Numbered from the stretch's first letter, positions 1 through 7,619 are shown. The stretch: 8,788 nucleotides of DNA from Calditrichota bacterium (GCA_024278715.1 JAJRSN010000159.1:1-8788), one strand, 5' to 3'. Notes: a model not told the origin generated them from the letters alone. Made by a program: numbers and translations.

Positions 1-869
1 CCCTGACCGTCGGAAGAAAACGAAATTTGTTCGATGGGAACGTCATGTTCGAGCAGCGATTTTAAGGCGTCCGCTGCGCTGCCTTTTTTATCGGGTAAGT
101 AGCGGGCTGGCGTACTCGTCGTAATGTCGATTAAGCCGCCGAGACGTGCATAATTAATCGCTGAGGTAAAAAGCTCAAGAGTCCGCGCCAAATGCGTGGG
201 TAAAAACTGTGTGGATGGTATTTCTCCCACCGCGACAATCTCTTCCAGTATTTTCAGCCTGTTTTTTCCGGCGCCCACATGAACATTGACGATTCCCGCC
301 TTGCCCGATAACATTCCTCCCACTCTGGCTTGGGCGGGAATTTTGGCGATTTCGGTTTTGTTGGGTTGTGAAGAACGGTGGTCCGAAATGGCGATCTCGC
401 CGACGCCGATAATTTTGTCGATCAAAACCAAATCGTCCAATATTGAGCCGGTTACCGTACGGACAGGAACCTGGTATGATCCGGTGTAAACGTAACAGGT
501 AATTCCTTCTTCTTCGAGCGCTCCGGCTTTGGCGATTAAATTTGCCATATTGCGGGAGCTGCCGTCTGTGCCCAGACAGCCCACCACAGTAGTGACGCCG
601 GCAGAGATAATATCGCTCAGCATAATTTCCGGCGTACGGGTTCGATAGCCGCCTTCGCCGCCGCCGCCAACAATATGCACGTGCGAGTCGATAAATCCGG
701 GAACAAGAAATTTGTCAGCGCCCTCGATGATCTGTATTTCAACAGAGGATGTAATTTCGATGTGATCATCAATGGCGGCTATTTTGTTACCCGCAATCAG
801 AACGTCTTTTACGCCGAGAGGTTCGGGAGCGTAAACATGGGCTTTTTTAATAAGCTTTATCGCAGACAT
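1..869 (-). CDS. iadA: Isoaspartyl dipeptidase (beta-aspartyl peptidase, M38), 3' end missing
   Basis: Cytoplasmic amidohydrolase-superfamily metallopeptidase that hydrolyses beta-aspartyl (isoaspartyl) dipeptides left over from degraded damaged proteins. 289 codons are present; the E. coli enzyme has about 390 residues, so roughly 100 C-terminal residues lie beyond the left edge. The match to E. coli IadA is visible throughout: AHVYAPE near the N-terminus, PGFIDSHVHIVGGGGEGG (57-74), TRTPE, GVTTVVG, AISDHRS (160-166), RVGGMLSGK, LPTHLAR and SSDG. Metal-site residues read as H63, H65, H197, H226 and D287. The bridging position is E158, where E. coli has carbamylated K162; the Colwellia psychrerythraea enzyme is reported to use Glu166 there. 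The ATG start follows AAAGGAAAAG and matches the E. coli N-terminus. It is the last visible gene of a five-gene run, 153 bases after the antiporter gene. Family assignment is close to certain; substrate range is inferred. Confidence 0.95.
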   Translation of the reverse strand, partial: MSAIKLIKKAHVYAPEPLGVKDVLIAGNKIAAIDDHIEITSSVEIQIIEGADKFLVPGFIDSHVHIVGGGGEGGYRTRTPEIMLSDIISAGVTTVVGCLGTDGSSRNMANLIAKAGALEEEGITCYVYTGSYQVPVRTVTGSILDDLVLIDKIIGVGEIAISDHRSSQPNKTEIAKIPAQARVGGMLSGKAGIVNVHVGAGKNRLKILEEIVAVGEIPSTQFLPTHLARTLELFTSAINYARLGGLIDITTSTPARYLPDKKGSAADALKSLLEHDVPIEQISFSSDGQ

Positions 870-1022
870 AATTCGCTTTTCCTTTGAATCGAGGTTTCTT
901 CTAAAAAATTTTTTCTGTTCATCACCTACAGCTCCGATTCTGCATTCATTTTTAATAAAAAGAAGCGACGTTTTAACAGCTTAGCGTTCGGTTCTCCCCG
1001 GATCATCCGTTTACTCGTTGTT
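870..1022 (-). other. 153-base spacer between antiporter gene and iadA
   Basis: This is the only sizeable gap inside the five-gene run, so an internal promoter or processing site is possible, but I see no convincing -35/-10 pair. On the minus strand it is AT-rich with a short palindromic A6T6 run. It also contains a 21-codon reading frame (922 down to 857) with GGAG nine bases before its ATG. That frame ends 13 bases inside iadA in another frame, so it could couple translation, but nothing else supports it. No hairpin followed by a T-run is visible, so readthrough into iadA is plausible. Confidence 0.4.
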
Positions 1023-2441
1023 TTAGCTGCCGGGGATCGTTTCATCCTCGCGTATTTTGGGGGCAATGGCAAAACCCGTAAACCCGTAAATCAGCGCGAA
1101 GATAAATCCGGTATAGCACATAACCGCCCATTTAGCGTAAGCCAGAGTTTCTACCCCCAGCGTTCCAGCCATAAAAACCCCGGCGATGCTCCAGGGCACC
1201 AGCGGCACCACAACCGTGCCGCTGTCTTCCACAGTACGTGAAAGGTTTTTAGCCGCCAGATTATTTTTTTTGAATGCCGGAGCAAAAAGCTCTCCGGGGA
1301 TCAGAATGGATAAAAACGAGCTGCCGGTCATCATTGCCGTGGCGATACTGGAGGCGACCGCGGAGGCAATCAGTTTACCGGTTGTGTTTGCGAATCTTAA
1401 CAGCCGTTCCAACAGCACATTCAGCATACCCGCTTTCTGGACGATTCCTCCGAAGGCAAATGCGCAAAACGCGATCAGGGTTACGTGCATCATGTTCGCC
1501 ATGCCGCCTCTGGTCAATAATTTATCTACCATGGCGTTACCGGTGTTCGCTTCAAAACCCGTGACGGTGGATGCGACCGCGGATTTTAAATCGGTATTCT
1601 GAAAAATGAGCGCTAACAGCACGGCAACCAAGGCGGAAAGGAGCATTGCGGGAATCACCGGTTTTTTGCGTACTGCTCCGTAAAGAGTAATTAACGCCGG
1701 CAGCAGCAAAAGCCAGTGAAAGGTAAAATTGGTCTTAATCGTTTTCATAATAAGTTCCGTTTTTTCCATGGATATATTCACGGCGCCGTGTGAAGATAAT
1801 CCTAAAATGAAATACACAATCATTCCCAAAATCCACGCCGGGGCGGTTGTCCAAAGCATGTGTTTGATATGATCGAACAAATTACTTTGCGCGGCAATGG
1901 GCGCCAGATTGGTAGTATCCGAAAAAGGCGACAGCTTATCTCCGAAATAAGCTCCGGCGACAATTGCTCCGGCAGCCTGATCCAGCGGAATATTAAGACC
2001 ATGCGCAATTCCGATAAAAGCCACGCCGAGTGTTCCCACGGTTCCGTAAGAAGTACCGGTGACAACGGAAACGATACTGCAAACAAGAGAAGCTGTGACC
2101 AAAAAATATTGCGGGGAAATGAGTTTTAAACCGTAATAAATCAAAAGCGGAATAGTACCCGCCGCGATCCAAGAGCCGATCAGGGCGCCGACAACGATAA
2201 CGATCAGCATCGCCGGCATGCCTTTCATCATACTTTCCAGAATTCCGTCTTCGATTTCTTTATAGGTATATCCCAGATTCAGGGCGATAAAGCCCGCCAC
2301 GGTTGCGGCTGCCAAAAGCAGAATTTCCGCGTTTAATCTGAGGAATCCGTACCCGATGCCAAGGAAAAGAGCAATGGCGATCAAAGGCGTTAACGATTGG
2401 ATTAGAGTCGGTGTCTTTTTTGTTTTTGCAGCCATAATCAA
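1023..2441 (-). CDS. nhaC: NhaC-family sodium-coupled antiporter
   Basis: Inner-membrane secondary transporter of the NhaC family (ion transporter superfamily). Members exchange Na+ for H+, and some couple Na+ to organic anions; Bacillus MleN, a malate/lactate antiporter, is the known example. The 472 residues form about eleven to twelve hydrophobic segments, with family signatures TGTSYGTVGTLGVAFIGI (128-145) and FGDKLSPFSDTTNLAP (166-181). A second-half motif, EDSGTVVVPLVPW (405-417), mirrors these and fits the family's inverted internal repeat. Length is usual for the family. The TTG at 2441 is preferred to the ATG at 2435 because GGAG lies 7 bases before the TTG but 13 before the ATG. The gene starts 25 bases after the racemase stop. 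In this setting it may carry an amino acid or dicarboxylate or keep ion balance; the substrate cannot be read from sequence, so the symbol denotes the family only. Confidence 0.87.
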   Translation of the reverse strand: MIMAAKTKKTPTLIQSLTPLIAIALFLGIGYGFLRLNAEILLLAAATVAGFIALNLGYTYKEIEDGILESMMKGMPAMLIVIVVGALIGSWIAAGTIPLLIYYGLKLISPQYFLVTASLVCSIVSVVTGTSYGTVGTLGVAFIGIAHGLNIPLDQAAGAIVAGAYFGDKLSPFSDTTNLAPIAAQSNLFDHIKHMLWTTAPAWILGMIVYFILGLSSHGAVNISMEKTELIMKTIKTNFTFHWLLLLPALITLYGAVRKKPVIPAMLLSALVAVLLALIFQNTDLKSAVASTVTGFEANTGNAMVDKLLTRGGMANMMHVTLIAFCAFAFGGIVQKAGMLNVLLERLLRFANTTGKLIASAVASSIATAMMTGSSFLSILIPGELFAPAFKKNNLAAKNLSRTVEDSGTVVVPLVPWSIAGVFMAGTLGVETLAYAKWAVMCYTGFIFALIYGFTGFAIAPKIREDETIPGS

Positions 2442-2448
2442 AAGGTTT

Positions 2449-2452
2449 CTCC
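2449..2452 (-). promoter_or_regulatory. Ribosome-binding site favouring a TTG start for the antiporter
   Basis: GGAG on the minus strand lies 7 bases before TTG (2441-2439) and 13 bases before the in-frame ATG (2435-2433). Usual spacing is about 5-9 bases, so the TTG start, which adds two residues, is better supported. Confidence 0.5.
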
Positions 2453-2466
2453 GGATAAGTTTACTT

Positions 2467-3234
2467 TTAAATCGTCGAATCTTTTAGTTTTGAAGGCGCA
2501 GCCTTTTTAACAAGCGCTGCGGCAAGAACAGCGGCTGAATCGATTACGGGTAAACCGTCTATTTCTTTTTCACGGATTGCCAAAGGGATTTCGGTGCATC
2601 CCAGCACAACGGCTTCTACTTCTTTTTCGATAAGATGCGATAGCGCGATACGCAAATACGATTCAGCCTTTTCCGAAACCGGCTCGGGTTGAGCTTTGAT
2701 GCCGAATTGCGGATCGTAAACGGCAGGGCTTACAAATTTCCGCTGAATTTCATCAGGAAGCTGCAGCGTTTCGATTCCGAAATTTGCCAGCGTTTTCGGA
2801 TAGATATTTGATAGCAGAGTTCCGGAAGTGGATAAAATGCCCACTTTTTTCACGCCTTTAAGATTTTGCTTTAGATAGAGTGCAACTTCTTCGATCATGT
2901 GAACGATTTTTGAGGAATCTTCTTTGTTTTTCAAATTTTCGACTATGCAATTGAAGATGGGTTCGGCGTGAGCGGTGTTGCAGGCTATGCCGATTAATTC
3001 GGCTCCCATTTCAATTAAAGAATTAATGATTCGGGCGATGGGCTTTCCGGGATTTTCCTTTGTTTTTCCGGAGAGAAAATCCGTTCTGTCGGGTATCTTT
3101 TCCGGGACGGACAGCATGGCGACCGGAAGATAGTCCTGATCGCGGGCGGCTGCCGTTTGATCAAAGATTTTTTTAATCAGGTCTATTCCGGCATACGGAC
3201 CCATGCCGCCGACAATACCGATCATTTTATTCAT
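2467..3234 (-). CDS. Aspartate/glutamate racemase family protein
   Basis: Cofactor-independent amino-acid racemase of the Asp/Glu racemase superfamily, cytoplasmic, expected to interconvert L- and D-aspartate or glutamate by a two-cysteine acid/base mechanism. The 255 residues match the family in length. The N-terminal GIVGGMGPYAG (6-16) is the family signature. The catalytic cysteines are C85 in IACNTAHA and C213 in VLGCTEIP, both in their conserved settings, so the enzyme looks active. Its ATG lies inside the end of the upstream M14 gene: the two share 8 bases (ATGAATAA), a layout that favours translational coupling. A second ATG at codon 4 is also possible. GGAG lies 10 bases before the first ATG. 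Among genes for peptide breakdown it may return D-Asp or D-Glu to the L pool, but a different amino-acid substrate (as in broad-specificity YgeA-type racemases) is possible. Confidence 0.88.
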   Translation of the reverse strand: MNKMIGIVGGMGPYAGIDLIKKIFDQTAAARDQDYLPVAMLSVPEKIPDRTDFLSGKTKENPGKPIARIINSLIEMGAELIGIACNTAHAEPIFNCIVENLKNKEDSSKIVHMIEEVALYLKQNLKGVKKVGILSTSGTLLSNIYPKTLANFGIETLQLPDEIQRKFVSPAVYDPQFGIKAQPEPVSEKAESYLRIALSHLIEKEVEAVVLGCTEIPLAIREKEIDGLPVIDSAAVLAAALVKKAAPSKLKDSTI

Positions 3235-4777
3235 CTTCTTTCAACTCCAATTGAATTGCGTCGGGCACGCGTTTTATGGGATAATCTTTACCAACAGTGA
3301 GGTATTCGGCAAAACGATACTGATGTCCGTTTCTTTTTTTGCAGATGTTCCAGGTTGATTCCGGTTCAAGCAGCAGAGGAATTAAATTGGAAGCGGGCTG
3401 ATTAAGGGGCACAAAAACGTCGCCCTTGAAAAATTTAAGATTTTCTTTCCTTTTTTCCGCGTCCATATTGAGGGTTGGTTTATCTTCATCGATTGCCGGC
3501 GTTGTATGTAAAATTTTATAAACTTCCACCGGAATCAGCGCATTCTTCGCCAAGCGGTACATTTTAATTTGGTGCTTTGTCAACAATTCGATAAGGCGTT
3601 TTTCTTTTTGAGAGAAGATGTAGGCAAAGGGTTTGGCGACGCTCTTTTTAATTTTAACCAAAGGCTCAAAGCGGGGCAGTTCTTTTTCAACCCGTTTCCA
3701 TTTGTAGAAGTCAAAAACCGGAAATTTTAAGGTTTTTTGATTCGGATCGGGAAAATAATCCATTTGGATGTGAATGTAATCTTCTGTTTGATTTTGCGAT
3801 AGTTTTTGTCTTGAGGTTTTTATCAGGTCCAGAATCTCCGTGGAATGGCGGGCAACTACTTGCAAAAATGCAAGCTGAGCGGCGAATTGACCATCGGTTC
3901 TTTGTTTAATTTTATTCAGCACATCACCGTATCTTTTCCCTTCGATTATGAAAGACAGCGTGTTGTAGATGCCAGTGCTTTGGCGCCCGTCGTTAATGTT
4001 AGTTGTGCTGTAGCGGATGCGTTTGGGAGGAAAAGGTTCTCCCACAATATAGCGATGAAAGGAAAAGCCGGAGTCGGTTACCTTTTTACCCACTTCGGGC
4101 ATGATCACAGTTCGGGAAAAATCGATTAACCGATAATCAATATTCAAGTTAGTGACGCCGCCGAGCATTTCGTCGGCGTCTTTAATAAATCCGTTTTCGA
4201 TCCAGCTTTTTTTAACCGCGTTATATTCGTGAATATCTACCGCGACCTCCGGTTTCCATTTAAGGAACAAGCGGTGAATTGCCAGAGCTTCAGGTTCGCT
4301 CAGAATCACATGATTGCGATTGAGATCCATATTATTGGCGTTTTTTCTTTTTCCGACTTCGGCTCCGTCCGGATTAACCTGGGGGATAAGGATCAGGTCA
4401 ATTCGATTTAAGACGGATTTCCCTTTTTCAACAAGATATTCGGCTAATTTGAGGGCGGCTTCTTTTCCGGATGGCTCATCTCCGTGCTGCTGACAAAAAA
4501 TGAGGACAACCGGTTTGTGTTCTCTTTTTTTCCCAAAGTTTTTTTCGAGCGAAAAAAACAGAGCGCGTATTTTTCTGCCTTCCACTGATTTTCCGATGGT
4601 TTTGAGCGACATGATCCGGCTTTGCTCATCCAGCTTTTGTAGATATTTCGTCATTTCGGCGTAAGAAGTTAATCTTGAATATTCCGCTTGTTCCAAAGGC
4701 GTTTGCGGTGATGAGGCGATTAAGCCGTAAAAAGTAACAGCCATAAAAAGTGTCAGAAAGATTATAACGCGTTTCAT
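3227..4777 (-). CDS. Exported M14-family zinc carboxypeptidase-like protein
   Basis: Zinc metallopeptidase of family M14, 516 residues. A basic then hydrophobic N-terminus (MKRVIIFLTL, hydrophobic to about 21, then ASSP) is a likely signal peptide, so it should act in the periplasm or outside. Active-site parts are in order: HGDE (H98 and E101, zinc), NPDG (135-138), DLNRN (151-155; N153 and R154 bind the substrate carboxylate), DIHEY with zinc ligand H183, and IIEGKR with E279 as likely catalytic base. The set is complete, so activity is expected. Residues 380-472 form a C-terminal accessory region with GDVFVPLNQP, resembling a module in the neighbouring M14 protein. The gene starts 19 bases after that neighbour's stop, with AAAGGAAG eight bases before the ATG, and overlaps the racemase start. 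Some M14 enzymes cut gamma-D-glutamyl bonds (MpaA type) rather than C-terminal residues; specificity cannot be told here. Confidence 0.88.
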   Translation of the reverse strand: MKRVIIFLTLFMAVTFYGLIASSPQTPLEQAEYSRLTSYAEMTKYLQKLDEQSRIMSLKTIGKSVEGRKIRALFFSLEKNFGKKREHKPVVLIFCQQHGDEPSGKEAALKLAEYLVEKGKSVLNRIDLILIPQVNPDGAEVGKRKNANNMDLNRNHVILSEPEALAIHRLFLKWKPEVAVDIHEYNAVKKSWIENGFIKDADEMLGGVTNLNIDYRLIDFSRTVIMPEVGKKVTDSGFSFHRYIVGEPFPPKRIRYSTTNINDGRQSTGIYNTLSFIIEGKRYGDVLNKIKQRTDGQFAAQLAFLQVVARHSTEILDLIKTSRQKLSQNQTEDYIHIQMDYFPDPNQKTLKFPVFDFYKWKRVEKELPRFEPLVKIKKSVAKPFAYIFSQKEKRLIELLTKHQIKMYRLAKNALIPVEVYKILHTTPAIDEDKPTLNMDAEKRKENLKFFKGDVFVPLNQPASNLIPLLLEPESTWNICKKRNGHQYRFAEYLTVGKDYPIKRVPDAIQLELKEDE

Positions 4778-4796
4778 TGGATTGACTTCCTTTGTC

Positions 4797-7400
4797 TTAA
4801 TTATTTTCGTTGACTTTGAGGGTGTATTTACTGCTTAATATGGCGTTAAACAGCAATTTAAACGTGCCATGGGTTTGGGCTCTTCCCTGAACGCGAGCTC
4901 CGAACAAAATAACCCTGCCTTTTTGTGTGGGAATTTCTGCCAGGGCGGTTTTGCCAGCCAACAGTTTTGCACCGATCAGCCAACCGCTTACCAAGGGGGT
5001 ATCTTCATCGAAATAGCCGACGGCTTTGCTTGCTTGACTATGGGTTAACAGGCGGAAGGCGGGACCGTTGGTATAACGAACAATCGTAATTTCCGGCATT
5101 CCAAAAGTAATGGGATCAGAAAGATCAAGATGCATCCGCAGTAAGGCGCCGGGCGCGAAATATTCTTTATTGGTTTTTTTGCTAACAACATTTATCGCCG
5201 GCACCCGAAGTTTATCGATGGCAAAGTCGCAGGCGCGACCCAGCGTCAAAAGCGTGCCTCCCTGCAGAATGAATTCTTTCAATTTTTTAACTCCTTTTTC
5301 GCCAATGCCGCCCTTAAATTTTTCGGGAATTTTAGCGACGCCGATCAGCGGTTCTTTGTCTTTTTCTTTTTTTCCGTCCACCAATCTGCTTACCGTCATA
5401 TCCGGAATAATAACGGCGTCGTATTTCTCAAGCAGTTTTCCCTTTTGAATGTCTTTGTTATGTAAAACCGAATATTTAAACTTAAAATTATCCAGCACAA
5501 GCCGCTTCCAGCCTTCATCGATATTGCCTGCCCAGGGTTGGTAGATAGCCAAACGCGGTCTTTTTAATTGAAGCAGGTCGGTTTTTATTTTTTGATTTAC
5601 TGCGATAACGGGCACCCGATATTTTTCAGAAAGTTTCAGAAGCTTTTGCCGCAAACTGTTTTGATGGGGAATGATAAAGGTTCCGGCAGGGAATGAGTGT
5701 TCTTTTGTCTGAAAAGCGGAAGCAGCTCTTTGAATGTTAAAATCCGATAATAATTCGTTAATAATTGCAAAGGAATTGTTGTATCTGGTGGGAAGCAGGT
5801 AGTAGTCGGCTTCTGGGAGTTGTTCAGGGATTTCGTCAAAGACAAATGATTCAGCCCGGCTCATTTTCATATTCACAAGCGAAGAAGTAAATTTTGCGGA
5901 CACTCCCATTTGCAGTGGCAATGTCCAGCCGGTATAGTCATAAGGTTTTGTGGGCGGACCATCGGGATAGTCATACAAGTCCGGATATTTTTGCACTTCG
6001 AACAGGTCTTTCACATAGGCGCGTATGGGCTGGGACAACGGGATAATAAAGGATCCGGGGGAATATCGGCGACCGTCGTATTCGAAAGCTTCTTCGGCTT
6101 TAAAAATTCGGACTCCGGCTAATTTTAAGCGTTCCAACATCAGGGCAGCGGCATTGGGATCGTGTTGTTTCAGCGGAATGATCACTTGAAAGGGCGCCTG
6201 ATTACGTCCTTTATCGATTCCCTCGCGATTTAAGGCGTAAAAATTTTTCATTATTTTTTCTTTGTATTTTACGGCGAAGTTGAGCATTGCAAAGGTGGCG
6301 GCTTTTTCGTATTCGATAATATCTCGTAAACGCCACCAGCCGCCCTGCCATGGGGTCAAAAAGTTTGTTCCTCGCGAATACCGAGATATTTCGGCGCCGT
6401 ATTTTCCAAGGCTTCCGCGCGGAAAATACAACGGGGTTGCAATCCGTACGCTGGCAAGTTCGGACAAAATTCCGATCATATTGTGCCATAGCGGCGTTTT
6501 TGACATTGTTCCTTCAAAAAAAGAATTGAACAACATACCGTTTACAATTCCGGTGAATCCTTTTTCATGAAGATCGGCGGTCAGATGTTTACCCAGCATA
6601 TTAACCTCGGCGAGCAGCACAGAAGGCACGTTGGGGTTGATAGGATCTTTATAGGGAGGCAAAAACATTCTGGGTCCTTTTGAACTCATCTGGTGCTGAT
6701 CGAAAACAATTTGCGGAAACCATTGTTGGTACAGTATCGGAGCTACTAACTGCGATTCTTTTAAATTGAAGAAAAACCAATCGCGGTTATTGTCATGTCC
6801 CGCATAATAGTGGTACAAGCCGGGCATGGGAGACCCTTCATATTCCGTTCCGGCGTGTTTCAGATACCAGTCTGTAATCATTTGCTGCCCGTCGGGATTC
6901 AGCGAGGGGATCAAGATCAGTATAACATTATCGAGAATTTTCAGGGTTTGCGGGTCGTCATTGGTGATTAAATCATAAGCCAATTCCACCGATTCCTGGC
7001 TGGAAGCAATTTCAGTAGAGTGAATGTTCAGGCTGATGAGCATGACAAGTTTGCCTTGTTTGATCAGTTTATCAGCCTGCTTCGGGCTAAGGCTGTCCGG
7101 GTTTGCCAGCAGGCGTTGAATTTTTTTGAATTTGTGCAGATTTTTCAAATTCTCTGACGAAGAGATGTAAGCGATTATGAACGGGCGTCCCAGAGTGGTT
7201 TTACCCAGTTCCTCGACTTTTATTTTATCGGAAAATTGATCCATGATTGAAAAATAGTCATGAATCTGCTTCCAATTAATCAATTTCCGATCGGTTCCCA
7301 TTTTAAACCCGAAGTGCTCTTCGGGAGGGCGAAGATTCCGGGCAAAAAGTAATACGGGCAGAATCAGCAGAATTAAACCTATCCGGGACCATTTGTTCAT
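4797..7400 (-). CDS. Large exported M14-family metallopeptidase with GATase-like C-terminal region
   Basis: 867-residue zinc peptidase of family M14, first gene of the five-gene run. A signal peptide is evident: MNKWSR, then a leucine-rich stretch to about residue 19, ending FARN. Catalytic parts are all present: HSTE (H127, E130, zinc), NPDG (168-171), HDNNRDW (202-208; N205 and R206), FDQHQM with zinc ligand H236, and SELASVR with E314 as likely general base. Residues about 404-470 and 532-598 look like two copies of a small alpha/beta module ending in GSFIIPLSQP and GTFIIPHQN. Residues about 613-735 resemble a class I glutamine-amidotransferase-like fold (RLAIYQPW, YDAVIIPD, FILQGGTLLTLG), but I see no usual nucleophile elbow, so it is probably non-catalytic. 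The ATG follows AAAGGTGA closely. Large M14 proteins of this layout occur in FCB and related bacteria; substrates are generally unknown, probably peptides or modified peptides. Confidence 0.88.
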   Translation of the reverse strand: MNKWSRIGLILLILPVLLFARNLRPPEEHFGFKMGTDRKLINWKQIHDYFSIMDQFSDKIKVEELGKTTLGRPFIIAYISSSENLKNLHKFKKIQRLLANPDSLSPKQADKLIKQGKLVMLISLNIHSTEIASSQESVELAYDLITNDDPQTLKILDNVILILIPSLNPDGQQMITDWYLKHAGTEYEGSPMPGLYHYYAGHDNNRDWFFFNLKESQLVAPILYQQWFPQIVFDQHQMSSKGPRMFLPPYKDPINPNVPSVLLAEVNMLGKHLTADLHEKGFTGIVNGMLFNSFFEGTMSKTPLWHNMIGILSELASVRIATPLYFPRGSLGKYGAEISRYSRGTNFLTPWQGGWWRLRDIIEYEKAATFAMLNFAVKYKEKIMKNFYALNREGIDKGRNQAPFQVIIPLKQHDPNAAALMLERLKLAGVRIFKAEEAFEYDGRRYSPGSFIIPLSQPIRAYVKDLFEVQKYPDLYDYPDGPPTKPYDYTGWTLPLQMGVSAKFTSSLVNMKMSRAESFVFDEIPEQLPEADYYLLPTRYNNSFAIINELLSDFNIQRAASAFQTKEHSFPAGTFIIPHQNSLRQKLLKLSEKYRVPVIAVNQKIKTDLLQLKRPRLAIYQPWAGNIDEGWKRLVLDNFKFKYSVLHNKDIQKGKLLEKYDAVIIPDMTVSRLVDGKKEKDKEPLIGVAKIPEKFKGGIGEKGVKKLKEFILQGGTLLTLGRACDFAIDKLRVPAINVVSKKTNKEYFAPGALLRMHLDLSDPITFGMPEITIVRYTNGPAFRLLTHSQASKAVGYFDEDTPLVSGWLIGAKLLAGKTALAEIPTQKGRVILFGARVQGRAQTHGTFKLLFNAILSSKYTLKVNENN

Positions 7401-7482
7401 CTTGTCACCTTTCTATTAATTTAATTTTGTCAGGATTATTAAATTTTACCGGCGCCATTCACGATGCAGGCGTTTTGGGCGA

Positions 7483-7587
7483 TCAGATCATAGCGGAGAC
7501 CCTAAAATTGCGGGAATTTAAAAACAGGCATAAAAGAATTGCTTTTGCCATCGCATTTTCCCCTTTTAATTTTATTGTCTGTGTCAA
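7483..7587 (-). CDS. Candidate small ORF (34 aa), unrecognised
   Basis: A TTG-initiated frame of 34 codons ending in TGA, preceded by AAAAGGAG with a 6-base spacer, which is as good a ribosome-binding site as those of the certain genes here. The product has a short hydrophobic run (AILLCLFLN) after a few charged residues and an internal ATG at codon 13. It lies 82 bases upstream of the M14 gene on the same strand, so it could be a leader peptide or a small membrane-associated protein. I do not recognise the sequence. The non-ATG start and short length make a chance frame quite possible. Confidence 0.22.
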   Translation of the reverse strand: MTQTIKLKGENAMAKAILLCLFLNSRNFRVSAMI

Positions 7588-7619
7588 AAATTTCTCCTTT
7601 TCATAACTGACTTCGATAA

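Noticed and set aside
286..887. Two plus-strand frames of about 70 codons
   Set aside because: Both are antisense to iadA, which aligns with E. coli IadA across the whole stretch.
857..922. 21-codon minus-strand frame overlapping the iadA start
   Set aside because: It has a GGAG site at fair spacing, but it is too short and featureless to list as a gene; kept only as a possible coupling leader in the spacer entry.
1186..1602. 138-codon open frame on the plus strand
   Set aside because: It lies wholly antisense to the NhaC-family gene, whose protein has clear family motifs; its translation shows no recognisable domain and it has no clear ribosome-binding site.
1820..2086. 88-codon minus-strand frame in another phase
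   Set aside because: It is inside the antiporter gene in a different frame; the antiporter frame carries the conserved FGDKLSPFSDTTNLAP signature at this location, so no frameshift is indicated.
5110..5448. 112-codon plus-strand frame
   Set aside because: Antisense to the GATase-like part of the large M14 gene, with low-complexity Ser/Phe-rich translation.
7582..7587. TTGACA on the minus strand as a -35 promoter box
   Set aside because: The sequence 16-18 bases downstream is AGGGGA-like, not a -10 box; the TTG fits better as a start codon after AAAAGGAG.
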